A stretch of DNA of 64,000 nucleotides, taken from NCBI RefSeq assembly GCF_002954665.1, contig NZ_MSCM01000002.1, positions 840,767 to 904,766 of the forward strand, written 5' to 3'. Under the pieces are notes generated by a model. The model was not told the origin of the DNA, made no database searches, and saw only the letters and a program-made list of their open reading frames with translations. Below, piece by piece: positions 44,418 to 53,598 of the stretch (its first letter is position 1; each line of letters opens with the position of its first letter). A program made the translations under genes and the position numbers. The DNA comes from Polaribacter glomeratus. GTDB taxonomy: Bacteria > Bacteroidota > Bacteroidia > Flavobacteriales > Flavobacteriaceae.

Positions 44418-46103
44418 ATGAAAAATCAAACAGAAAAAAACACTTTTGATGCCATTGTAGTAGGATCTGGCATAAGTGGTGGTTGGGCTGCTAAAGAACT
44501 TACAGAAGGTGGGTTAAAGACCCTTGTGTTAGAAAGAGGTAGAAATGTAGAGCATGTAACCGATTATATAACAGCACTTAAAGACCCTTGGGAGTTTAAA
44601 CATAGAACCCATTTAACAAAAGAAGAGTTAAAAGAAAGACCAGTTCAAAGTAGTCATTGTGATGCTGGTGACAAACATTTTTACGTAAAAGATAGTGAGC
44701 ATCCGTATGTTCAAGAAAAACCTTTTAAATGGATTAGAGGTTATCAAGTTGGTGGTAGATCTTTAACCTGGGGCCGCCAAAGTTATCGATTTTCTGATTT
44801 AGATTTTGAAGCAAATAAAAAAGATGGTCATGGTGTAGATTGGCCTATTCGATATGAGGATCTAAAAGAATGGTATGATTATGTTGAAGCTTATGTTGGA
44901 ATTAGTGGAAGTTTAGAAGCACTACCACACTTACCAGACGGTGTTTTTTTACCAGCAATACCTATGAATGCTATAGAACAGCATTTAAAAGAGAGTGTAC
45001 GAGAGCAATATACAGATCGCGTTATTATAAATGGTAGATTCGCAAACTTAACATCATATAAAGAAGGAAGAGGTCAATGTATGAATCGGAATTTATGCAG
45101 CAGAGGATGCCCTTTTTCTGGTTATTTTAGTAGTAATTCTTCTACACTTTTAGATGCTTATGATAGTGGTAATTTAACGCTTAGAGAAAACTCAATTGTA
45201 AAAGAAGTTGTGTATGATGAAGCCACTAAAAAAGCAGTAGGAGTAAAAATAATTGATGCAATTACCAAAGAAGAAATTACCTATTATGCAAAATTAATTT
45301 TCTTAAATGCGTCTGCAATTGCAACGGCATCTATTTTATTAAATTCTACCTCTACATCTTTTCCTAAAGGATTAGGGAATTCTAGTTTACAAGTGGGTCA
45401 TAATTTAATGGATCACGTAGTAAATGAAGGCACTTATGGTACTTATGACGGATTGTTAGATAAATATTACGAAGGCAGAACTCCAGGCCTAATTTACATT
45501 CCGAGGTTTCAAAATTTAGATACGAAGACAGAAAATACTGATTTTGTTAGAGGATACGGAATTCAAGGAAAAGGAGAAAGAGAAAATTGGGAATCTAAAC
45601 CTGTAAAAGGTTTTGGTGCAGCATTAAAAGCACAATTAGAAACTCCTGGAAAATGGAAAATTTCATTGGGCGGCCGCGGAGAAGTATTGCCAAATTATGA
45701 AAATAAAATTTCTTTAGATCCTAAAAAGAAAGATCAATGGGGATTACCACTCGTAAAAGTTCATTTTGAATATGGTGCTAATGATTTAGCAATGATGGAT
45801 CATATGACAAAAGCTAGCGAAGATATATTAGTAAAAGCCGGTTTTAAAAGCGTAGGAAGTTATAGAAACAGCCCGCCTCCAGGATCTGCAGTGCACGAAA
45901 TGGGAACAGCAAGAATGGGCGATGATCCTAAAACTTCTGTGCTAAATAAAAACAATCAAATGCACGATGTTAAAAATGTATTTATAACAGACGGAAGTTG
46001 CATGACTTCATCCGGATGTCAAAATCCGTCTTTAACTTATATGGCACTTACAGCAAGAGCATGTAAGTTTGCTATTCAACAATTTAATTCAGATCAGTTA
46101 TGA
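44418..46103 (+). CDS. GMC-family FAD oxidoreductase with predicted Fe-S site
   Basis: 561 residues. FAD-binding VVGSGISGGWAAKEL, GGRSLTWGRQS, C-terminal GMC domain with HEMGTARMGDDP and the catalytic-type CQNPSLTYMAL. A Cys set C221-x5-C227-x3-C231 (QCMNRNLCSRGCPFSG) matches the place of the 3Fe-4S cluster in bacterial FAD-dependent glucose dehydrogenases. It probably oxidises a sugar in the periplasm. No signal peptide is seen, so export may ride on the Tat-signal subunit. Confidence 0.88.
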   Translation: MKNQTEKNTFDAIVVGSGISGGWAAKELTEGGLKTLVLERGRNVEHVTDYITALKDPWEFKHRTHLTKEELKERPVQSSHCDAGDKHFYVKDSEHPYVQEKPFKWIRGYQVGGRSLTWGRQSYRFSDLDFEANKKDGHGVDWPIRYEDLKEWYDYVEAYVGISGSLEALPHLPDGVFLPAIPMNAIEQHLKESVREQYTDRVIINGRFANLTSYKEGRGQCMNRNLCSRGCPFSGYFSSNSSTLLDAYDSGNLTLRENSIVKEVVYDEATKKAVGVKIIDAITKEEITYYAKLIFLNASAIATASILLNSTSTSFPKGLGNSSLQVGHNLMDHVVNEGTYGTYDGLLDKYYEGRTPGLIYIPRFQNLDTKTENTDFVRGYGIQGKGERENWESKPVKGFGAALKAQLETPGKWKISLGGRGEVLPNYENKISLDPKKKDQWGLPLVKVHFEYGANDLAMMDHMTKASEDILVKAGFKSVGSYRNSPPPGSAVHEMGTARMGDDPKTSVLNKNNQMHDVKNVFITDGSCMTSSGCQNPSLTYMALTARACKFAIQQFNSDQL

Positions 46104-47143
46104 AAAATTTAAAAATAGTAGCCATCCTTTTTAGTTTGATTTTTTTATCGCTCGTGGCGTTTTATTTTATAAAACAACCAGCTTACACCATAAAAACAGA
46201 AGGCACATTATATGTAGTTAATAAAGTAAGTAAAAGTGTTGTGATTTTTGATTTGTTTGAAGGAAAACAAATTAAGGAACTACCTATAGAAATAGAGCCA
46301 CACGAAGCAACAACGTTAACAAATCCGAATAGAGTAATCGTTACCAATTACGGTACACCAGAGGTTGGTGGGAAAACCATAACGGTTATTAATGCGGATA
46401 CCAATACCATAGAAAAAACGATAGCACTTGGCGAAAGTTTAAGACCACACGGAATTATATCTTTGCCGCAGCCAGATAAAGTAGGTGTTGTTACAGATAT
46501 CGGGAATGATTTATCAATCGTTAATGTAAAAACAGGTGTTGTAGAAAAGCAAATAGCAACACAGCAAGACTTTAGTCATTTGTTGGTTCATCACCCAAAA
46601 AAACCTTTTATTTATGTGGCAAATATTAAATCTGGTTCTGTGTCTGTTATTGATCTTGAATTAGATTCTGTTGTTAAAATTATTTCTATTGGTAAGCGTG
46701 CAGAAGGAATTGACATCACAAAAGATGGTTCTGAACTTTGGGTAACAAATATTGAAGAAAACTTTATTTCGGTAATTAATACGGATAATTATCAAATTAC
46801 AGATCGTATAAATACGGGCGATGAGCCTCTACGATTAAAGTTTTCGAAGGATGGAAAACACTGTTTAGTTTCTAATTCTAGTGATGGAACTATTTCTGTT
46901 TACGACAGTAAAACAAAAAAACAAATTACAAACATTAGTATTCCTGGTAAAAAGAATATAGTAGATAAATTGTTATATCATACGCCTCGTCCTGTTGGCA
47001 TTTTAATGCATCCAAACGGTTTGTATGCATTTGTTTCTAATTTTACGGCAAGTAGAGTTGAGGTTATTGATATGCGAACTTTTACCATTGTTAGCAGTAT
47101 TAAAGTAGGGAAAATGCCAGATGGTTTGGCTTTTGTGAATTAA
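46100..47143 (+). CDS. YncE-like beta-propeller protein, copy 1
   Basis: 347 residues, with an N-terminal helix that anchors or directs export, then repeats of about 42 residues (typed by VVNKVSKSVVIFDL, VTNYGTPEVGGKTITVIN, ELWVTNIEENFISVIN, AFVSNFTASRVEVID) forming a seven-bladed propeller. ATGA overlap with the GMC gene. YncE-type propellers bind DNA or ligands in other bacteria. Here a role with the dehydrogenase is inferred from coupling. Confidence 0.85.
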   Translation: MKNLKIVAILFSLIFLSLVAFYFIKQPAYTIKTEGTLYVVNKVSKSVVIFDLFEGKQIKELPIEIEPHEATTLTNPNRVIVTNYGTPEVGGKTITVINADTNTIEKTIALGESLRPHGIISLPQPDKVGVVTDIGNDLSIVNVKTGVVEKQIATQQDFSHLLVHHPKKPFIYVANIKSGSVSVIDLELDSVVKIISIGKRAEGIDITKDGSELWVTNIEENFISVINTDNYQITDRINTGDEPLRLKFSKDGKHCLVSNSSDGTISVYDSKTKKQITNISIPGKKNIVDKLLYHTPRPVGILMHPNGLYAFVSNFTASRVEVIDMRTFTIVSSIKVGKMPDGLAFVN

Positions 47144-47209
47144 TTGGACCCTTTTTGCTCACTTACCTATAATAGTCGAGCCTTTATTTAATTTATTTTT
47201 AAGTTGTTT

Positions 47210-48250
47210 ATGAAGCGTTTAAAGTATGTATTAATATCATTTGTAGTACTTTTTTTAGTATTACGTATTTCAATTATGATTGTAAGATTACCATCTTATA
47301 CCATTAAAACTAGTGGTAAACTTTACATTGTAAGTAAAGTAAGTAAAGATGTTCAAGTCTTTAATTTGTTTACAGGAAAAGAAATTGCAGAAATACCAAT
47401 AGATATGCTTTCTCATGAAGCAATAACCACTGTAGATAAAAATAGTGTTGTTCTTACAAATTATGGTGCTACAGATGGTAACGTGATTAAAGTTATAAAT
47501 ACAAAAACAAATAAGCTAAAAAAGACAGTAGGTTTAAAAGAAGATATACTAGCAAATGGTATTGCTGCTTATCCAGAACCTAATAAAGTTGCGGTAGTTG
47601 ACTATGTTAGAAACACCTTATTTGTACTTAATATTGAAACTGATAGTATCGAAAAGCAAATACCAACTCAACAAAAAAAGAGCCACCTTGTTGTAATTCA
47701 TCCTACTAAACCAATTGCGTATATAACCAATATAAATTCAGGTTCTGTAAGCGTAATCGACTTGAATAATAATAAAGTAATTAAAATTATTTTTTGCGGA
47801 TTGGGGCGAAAAGGTATTGATATTACACCAGATGGTTCAGAAATATGGGTTACAAACACAAAAGAAAATTCAATTACGATTATAAATACGTCTACTTATA
47901 AAGTGGTAGATACTTTAAAAACAGGCGATGAGCCCTTAAAATTAAAATTTTCGAAAGATGGTAGGTATTGTTTAGTTGTAAATGCTATTGAAGGCACTAT
48001 TTCTGTGTATAATCAACAATCTAAAAAGAAAATTAAGACGATTGTTCTTCACGGTAAAACAACCTTATTAGAGAGAATATTGTACCATACTCCTAGACCA
48101 GTAAATATTTTAATACACCCTAATGGGTTATATGCTTTTGTTTCTAATTCTAATGCAAATAAAATTGTTGTCATAGACATGAAAACATTCAATATTGTTA
48201 GTACTATTGGCACAGGGAAAGTGCCTGATGCACTAGCGTTTGTAGAATAA
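47210..48250 (+). CDS. YncE-like beta-propeller protein, copy 2
   Basis: 346 residues from ATG 47210 (TTG at 47204 not used). Paralogue of copy 1 throughout, including the anchor helix, ELWVTN-like EIWVTNTKENSITIIN and YHTPRPVNILIHPNGLYAFVSN. It lies 66 nt after copy 1, so the pair arose by tandem duplication and has since diverged. Confidence 0.83.
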   Translation: MKRLKYVLISFVVLFLVLRISIMIVRLPSYTIKTSGKLYIVSKVSKDVQVFNLFTGKEIAEIPIDMLSHEAITTVDKNSVVLTNYGATDGNVIKVINTKTNKLKKTVGLKEDILANGIAAYPEPNKVAVVDYVRNTLFVLNIETDSIEKQIPTQQKKSHLVVIHPTKPIAYITNINSGSVSVIDLNNNKVIKIIFCGLGRKGIDITPDGSEIWVTNTKENSITIINTSTYKVVDTLKTGDEPLKLKFSKDGRYCLVVNAIEGTISVYNQQSKKKIKTIVLHGKTTLLERILYHTPRPVNILIHPNGLYAFVSNSNANKIVVIDMKTFNIVSTIGTGKVPDALAFVE

Positions 48251-48337
48251 AACCTTCTTTTATCTGCAGTTATATTCCATTAATCTACACTTAAATTACT
48301 TTTATCTAATATTAGTTTTCTTAGTTTTATTGAGGTT

Positions 48338-48345
48338 TATTTTTG
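48338..48345 (+). promoter_or_regulatory. Possible -7 element before the first LruC lipoprotein
   Basis: TATTTTTG about 68 nt before the ATG. No well-placed TTG was found. Confidence 0.35.
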
Positions 48346-48412
48346 TGTCAGAAATGCAGCGATGCTGATATTTTATAAGTAACTCAATTATTATTTCTAA
48401 AACCCTAATGCT

Positions 48413-49816
48413 ATGAAAAGTTCAATTATTAATTTATTTAAAATCAGTTTAAGTGTAGCTTTATTATATGGCTGCAATATGTCGTCTCCGGAAGAGATTG
48501 TAGAAGTAAGTGAAACTTCCAATACTACTTTATCAATTCCTGCGGGATTTGATTTTAGCACGCATCAAAAAGTAAATATCAATATTACAGAAAATGCAGC
48601 CTATGCAAAATACGATGTATATGCATATTATGATGCATCAGGCAAAACACCAACAGAAGCTGAACTTTCTGGAAAATTAGTTTTTTCTGGAGTCCCTAAA
48701 AGCGGAGTCTTAAAACAGACAATTAATCTACCTGCTTATTTTACCAAAGTATTCATCCGCAGAAATGAAAATCAAAATATATCATTAACTGCGAAGCAAA
48801 TTGCGAATAAAGAGGTGAATTTTAATTCATCAGAAGCAAAAAGTACTGCCAATAAAACAGCTGGTAAAAGTGCAAATATAGATTCAGATGGCGATGGAGT
48901 TTTAGACGCAGATGATGCATTTCCACTTGATTCCACAAAAGCTTTTATATTATTTACTCCTAGTGATAATAATATAGGTACAATCGCCTTTGAAGATTTA
49001 TGGCCATCGACAGGTGACTATGACTTTAATGATGTTGCTTTTAAGTATCAAGCTAAAGTCTTTTTAAATGCTGACAATTTAGTTGTAGGTTTTGATTTTG
49101 CGTACCTTGTTTCATCAAATAACACTACAGGTGTTAATGGAATTGGATTTCAATTAGACAATATACTCCCTTCTCAAATTGAAAGTGTTACAGGTTCAAT
49201 TTTAACTAGAAATTTTATTAACTTAAATGCGAACGGAACAGAAGCTAATCAAGAAAAAGCTGTTATTATTTTAACAGATGATGTTCGTAATATCGAGCAT
49301 GAATTCACACATTTACAATGGGGTACTTACATAAAGGAGGCTTCTAACTTTAAAGTTGAGGAAGTCTCAGTTAAATTTGTAGACCCTATAAATACTGCAG
49401 ATTTAGGAGTTGCACCTTTTAACCCTTTTTTGATATTAAATATAGAAACGAAGTATCAAGTACACATGAACATACAGAATGACCCAAGGTATCCTGCAGG
49501 TATGGTTAGAAAATTTGAAGTACACTTACCATTTATGAGCGCAACAAGTTATATAAGTAATAGTACTTTTAATTGGGATAATCACATTTTTAATGGCACC
49601 TTAGATGGGTTAAAGCAACATGATGCAAACTATATCTCAGAGAATGGTTACCCATGGGGAATACATATAATTGGGGATTTTAAAGTTTCAAAAAGTACAA
49701 TAAGGATTACAGATGCGTATAATTTCTTCGGAGCTTGGGCAGAATCTGGAGGTGTAAACTTTCAAGATTGGTACACAGATAATCCAGGGAATAGAAATTC
49801 TGGATTATTAGAATAA
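48413..49816 (+). CDS. LruC-domain lipoprotein
   Basis: 467 residues. Lipoprotein signal with Cys at about residue 21 (ALLYGCN), then a conserved N-terminal domain (IPAGFDFSTHQKVNINI ... VFIRRNENQ), a Ca-binding TSP3-type loop (DSDGDGVLDADDAFPLD) and a C-terminal LruC domain (FEDLWPSTGDYDFNDV to the end). Predicted cell-surface or outer-membrane protein. LruC was first noted in Leptospira lipoproteins; its role is not known. It has its own terminator. Confidence 0.85.
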   Translation: MKSSIINLFKISLSVALLYGCNMSSPEEIVEVSETSNTTLSIPAGFDFSTHQKVNINITENAAYAKYDVYAYYDASGKTPTEAELSGKLVFSGVPKSGVLKQTINLPAYFTKVFIRRNENQNISLTAKQIANKEVNFNSSEAKSTANKTAGKSANIDSDGDGVLDADDAFPLDSTKAFILFTPSDNNIGTIAFEDLWPSTGDYDFNDVAFKYQAKVFLNADNLVVGFDFAYLVSSNNTTGVNGIGFQLDNILPSQIESVTGSILTRNFINLNANGTEANQEKAVIILTDDVRNIEHEFTHLQWGTYIKEASNFKVEEVSVKFVDPINTADLGVAPFNPFLILNIETKYQVHMNIQNDPRYPAGMVRKFEVHLPFMSATSYISNSTFNWDNHIFNGTLDGLKQHDANYISENGYPWGIHIIGDFKVSKSTIRITDAYNFFGAWAESGGVNFQDWYTDNPGNRNSGLLE

Positions 49817-49857
49817 TTGTCTTTAATTTTTTATAAGTTATAAAGATTCAAAAATAA

Positions 49858-49890
49858 TTCCCTGAGGAAAAACCTCAGGGGATTTTATTT
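49858..49890 (+). terminator. Terminator after the first LruC gene
   Basis: CCCTGAGG, 5-nt loop, CCTCAGGG, then GATTTTATTT. Confidence 0.8.
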
Positions 49891-50267
49891 AAAATTCATC
49901 CCTAGATCGAGGTTTATAACTACAAAGAGTAAAAGAACAAGACGCTCGGGGTAAGCTGGTATCAAAGAATAACTCAGATCTAAAACCACTTTTAATTTCT
50001 TTAATCGCTACTTTTATTCCATTAAACGATGGCTAAAATGTAGTCATCTAATTTTAATTTTTTATTCTTGAAATCGCTATATTTTTGTATACGAAATAAA
50101 TATGATACTTGAATAAAGCGATTATAAGTTCTATTAAAGAAGCTAAGAACAAAGTAAAATAACCTTAAAACAGTACAATTCCATAAAGTTTATTTTTTTT
50201 GTTATTATCAAAGAATGTCGTAATTTAATCCTTTAAAATCACTTATCAATTTTAACTCCCAAATATC
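49891..50267 (+). other. Intergenic region between the LruC genes, no gene seen
   Basis: About 380 nt without an ORF of note. A TATTTTTG at 50080-50087 may be a promoter element with a long leader of some 170 nt for the second LruC gene. Nothing else was recognised. Confidence 0.4.
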
Positions 50268-52262
50268 ATGAAAAACACATTTAGTAATTTTTTAAAAATC
50301 AATTTTGCAATCTTGTTATTATATGGCTGCAACTTTTCTTCACCAGAAGCAATTGAACCGATAGATTCTGCTACAAACACTTTAGCGATTCCTGCCGGAT
50401 TCGATTTTAGTACCCATCATGCAGTAACTATTAATATTGTTGATAATGGGCAATACGCCAAATACGACGTGTATGCATATTCCGATGAATTATATAATTC
50501 TGGAACAGAAACTTTTGAAAATGAATCAGGACAAATGGTTACTGAAGTTGTTTTTAAATCAGATGTTTTAGAAAAATTAATTTTTTCAGGTGTTTCGCGC
50601 AATGGAGTGTTAAAGCAAATAATTAATTTACCTAAATTTTATAATAAAGTTTACATCCGAAGAAATGAAAACTTAAAATTTTCTTCATCAGTAAAAAATA
50701 TTGTTAATAATGAAGTGAATTATAATTTTTCTGGACTTAAAAGTGCAACAAAATCTAAATCGGCAAATAATGTAACCGATTATTTATATTGTGTAAATGG
50801 TTCAGGACAATTATTTCAAGTAGACCCTTTAACGGCTGTTCTTACAGATTTATCAAGCATGCCAATGGGTAGTTATACTTGTGCAATTGATCAAGAAAAA
50901 AAAGAATTATACTCAATAGGTAGAAGCAGTCCTTATCCTTTAATGAAATATTCTATCACAAATGATACTTGGGTAACTGTCGCAAATATAGGTAGAGGTG
51001 GACCAAGATTAGATTTTAATAAGGTCGATGGTTTACTGTATTTTTCTACAGCTGATAAAATTTACACATACAACCCTACTACAGGCGCTAATTTAGGTGT
51101 TTGGGACATATTAGGTCTTCATAACACAAACGGTGGGGATTTGGCATTTGCAGAGGATGGAACCTTATTTTTATGCACATTTTCTGGGCTTTATAAATTA
51201 GTTTTAAATGCAAATAATAAGTATCAAAGTACCAGAATAAGTTCAGATAACTTACCTTTTAGTCCAACCTCTATGACTTTTGATTCTAATAAAGAATTAT
51301 GGTTAGCTGACAATTCTAGCAGTGCAGATTTAATTATAATGGATACTCAAACAGGTGGTTGGAAATATAAATACGGAGCAAGTGCTAATAATAATACTGA
51401 TTTTGGAAGAATAATAAATGATTTAACAACTTTTAGGGTATACTCTGATGTAATTGATCAAACAGATACTGATGGAGACGGAATTTTAGATCAAGATGAT
51501 GCTTTTCCAACGGATGCAGAAGCCGCTTTTGAGTTCTTTACGCCAAGTAAATACGGAAAAGGCACCATTGCTTTCGAAGATTTATGGCCATCTACAGGTG
51601 ATTACGATTTTAATGATGCTGCTTTAAGTTATCAGGCAATTGCAGTTTTAAATGCGGATAATAAGGCTGTGAGATTAGATTTTATATGTAATATAAAAGC
51701 AAATGGAGCCGGATTTACTAACGGAATAGGATTTGAAATTGAAGGTTTAGCACCCTCTAAAGTAGAAAGTGTTACTGGTGCAGTTTTAACTCAGAATTTT
51801 ATAAACTTAAACGCGAATGGTACTGAAGCAAATCAAGCAAATGCTGTTATTATTTTAGCAGATGATGTTGATAATATATTAAGAGAAACCACTATTTCTG
51901 TGAAGTTTGTAACACCAATTAGCACATCAGAATTAGGTGTTGCACCTTTTAATCCTTTTATAATTGCTAACAAAGTAAGAGAAAAAGAAATTCATCTACC
52001 ATATAGAAATATTACAAGCTTAGGAAATAGAAGTATCAGTTTTACAGGAGTCAACAAAGATCCTGATGGTAATTTTGTTTCAAGTAATGGTTTTCCTTGG
52101 GCAATAAGTATCATTCATGATTTTAAAGTTCCAAAGGAGAAAATAGATATAACAAACGCGTATAATTTTTTCGGAACTTGGGCAGAATCAGGTGGTTCAC
52201 AGTTTATAGATTGGTACAAAGACAATCCTGGAAATAGAAATTTAGATAAAATAGATAAATAA
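50268..52262 (+). CDS. LruC-domain lipoprotein with inserted propeller-like region
   Basis: 664 residues, paralogue of the protein at 48413: same lipobox (LLLYGCN), same N-terminal domain (IPAGFDFSTHHAVTINI) with an extra loop, same TSP3 loop (DTDGDGILDQDDAFP) and LruC domain (FEDLWPSTGDYDFNDA). Between the N-terminal domain and the TSP3 loop it carries about 220 extra residues with repeated strands (LYCVNGSGQLFQVDPLTAVL, GLYFS-like GLLYFSTADKIYTYNP, LWLADNSSSADLIIMD), like a beta-propeller. Confidence 0.83.
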   Translation: MKNTFSNFLKINFAILLLYGCNFSSPEAIEPIDSATNTLAIPAGFDFSTHHAVTINIVDNGQYAKYDVYAYSDELYNSGTETFENESGQMVTEVVFKSDVLEKLIFSGVSRNGVLKQIINLPKFYNKVYIRRNENLKFSSSVKNIVNNEVNYNFSGLKSATKSKSANNVTDYLYCVNGSGQLFQVDPLTAVLTDLSSMPMGSYTCAIDQEKKELYSIGRSSPYPLMKYSITNDTWVTVANIGRGGPRLDFNKVDGLLYFSTADKIYTYNPTTGANLGVWDILGLHNTNGGDLAFAEDGTLFLCTFSGLYKLVLNANNKYQSTRISSDNLPFSPTSMTFDSNKELWLADNSSSADLIIMDTQTGGWKYKYGASANNNTDFGRIINDLTTFRVYSDVIDQTDTDGDGILDQDDAFPTDAEAAFEFFTPSKYGKGTIAFEDLWPSTGDYDFNDAALSYQAIAVLNADNKAVRLDFICNIKANGAGFTNGIGFEIEGLAPSKVESVTGAVLTQNFINLNANGTEANQANAVIILADDVDNILRETTISVKFVTPISTSELGVAPFNPFIIANKVREKEIHLPYRNITSLGNRSISFTGVNKDPDGNFVSSNGFPWAISIIHDFKVPKEKIDITNAYNFFGTWAESGGSQFIDWYKDNPGNRNLDKIDK

Positions 52263-52297
52263 TTCTTACAAAATTTTAACTTATTAATAACATAATT

Positions 52298-52332
52298 AAA
52301 ATAGCCCAAAGGTTTAACCTTTGGGCTATTTG
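52298..52332 (+). terminator. Terminator after the second LruC gene
   Basis: AAATAGCCCAAAGG and CCTTTGGGCTATTT form a 14-bp stem with a 4-6 nt loop. Symmetric, so possibly bidirectional. Confidence 0.8.
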
Positions 52333-52622
52333 CTTTAAACTAATAGAAGCCATATTTAGTTTATTTTTTGGTTTTTTAAATAGTTTAAAACGAAGGAATC
52401 AGATAAATCAGCTTTATAGAAAGTCTATCAACGTTTGTCTTTAGAATAAGTGTGTAAAGACTTGTTTAAAAAAAGGTTTCTAAGAGTTGTTTTTTTATAT
52501 TATCTTCAAAACTCTTCCAGAATACAAAATATTTTAGTAATTTTAAACTAGATACTAATTGAGGTGTTATTGCAATAGAACCTATTTAAAAGTAATTCAA
52601 CTCAAAAAAAAACACTTTAAAA
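52333..52622 (+). other. Intergenic region before the HAD gene, no gene seen
   Basis: About 290 nt of AT-rich sequence. No ORF, RNA or clear promoter was recognised. Confidence 0.4.
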
Positions 52623-53243
52623 ATGACAAAAATAAAAAATATAGTTTTCGATTTAGGAGGCGTAATTATGAATTTAGATGTTCCTAAAACGATCAAAGCT
52701 TTTAAAGAAATTGGTATCGATAATATTGTTAATAATACAGGGCATGCGTATCAACATCCTTTTTTCTACGAACTTGAAGTAGGTAAGATTTCTGAAGATG
52801 AGTTCTTAGAGTCTTTATTCAATTTATCAGATCAAGAACCAACGCATCAGCAAATAACAGAAGCATGGAATAAAATGATATTAGATATGCCAAAAGAGCG
52901 TATTGATTTTCTACATAATTTAAAAACGAAGTACAATCTTTTTCTTTTAAGTAATACAAATAGCATTCATCAAAAAAAGTATTTAGATGATTTTAAAGCG
53001 GATTATCAAACATCGTTTAATGAAATGTTTAAAAAAACGTACTATTCTCACGAAATCGGAATTAGAAAACCAGATGCAGAAGTTTTTAATTTTATTTTAA
53101 ATGATAGTAATTTAAAAGCAGAAGAAACTCTTTTTGTTGACGACGCTTTAAGCAACATTGAAGCAGCCCAAAATTTAGGTATAGAAACCTATCATGTGCA
53201 AAATTATAATGTAGTTGGTGTGCTAGATTTTTTAAAGAAATAA
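52623..53243 (+). CDS. HAD-family phosphatase (beta-PGM/YihX-like)
   Basis: 206 residues. Motif I VFDLGGVIMNLD, motif II LLSNTNSIH, motif III Lys in GIRKPDAEVF and motif IV FVDDALSNIEAA, all intact, with a helical cap of about 60 residues. The substrate is probably a small phosphorylated metabolite. It is the last chromosomal gene before the integrated element. Confidence 0.88.
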   Translation: MTKIKNIVFDLGGVIMNLDVPKTIKAFKEIGIDNIVNNTGHAYQHPFFYELEVGKISEDEFLESLFNLSDQEPTHQQITEAWNKMILDMPKERIDFLHNLKTKYNLFLLSNTNSIHQKKYLDDFKADYQTSFNEMFKKTYYSHEIGIRKPDAEVFNFILNDSNLKAEETLFVDDALSNIEAAQNLGIETYHVQNYNVVGVLDFLKK

Positions 53244-53346
53244 GAATACGGTAAACTTGGAATCAACACAAAAAGTTGTGAAATTATTTAAAAAATCAAT
53301 AATTTTAGGCTTGAATCATGTAAATGGTTGGCAAGATTAAGTTTAC

Positions 53347-53412
53347 AAAAACAAAAAACCGTTGAAAATCAAAAGATTAACAACGGTTATTGTACTGAAG
53401 GCGGGACTTGAA
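53347..53412 (+). repeat. attL: left 66-bp direct repeat of the integrated element
   Basis: Identical over all 66 bases to 60695-60760. It contains a hairpin (AACCGTTG / CAACGGTT) and the last 20 nt of a tRNA-Leu gene (minus strand) but not the rest of the tRNA. Identity stops sharply on both sides. Confidence 0.92.
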
Positions 53413-53544
53413 ATCATCTATTTTACTGCTTTTAAAAATGCCCTTAACATTACGATATGCCTTTGTTTCTCTATTAAAACCCCTATTTTCATTGGTTAAT
53501 GGTTGTTTAATTAAATTGAATGAAATTGAAACAGATTTAAATTT

Positions 53545-53584
53545 ACCGTACATTTACCGTACAACTTTATTATATTTGTACGGT
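53545..53584 (+). promoter_or_regulatory. Paired ACCGTACA sites overlapping the integrase promoter
   Basis: ACCGTACA at 53545-53552 and 53556-53563 (11 bp apart), plus an inverted copy TGTACGGT at 53577-53584 that overlaps a -7 element TATATTTG (53571-53578). The same pair with the same spacing occurs at the right end of the element. These are likely recombinase arm sites that also repress the integrase gene (inference). Confidence 0.65.
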
Positions 53585-53598
53585 TCAAACTTATCATT

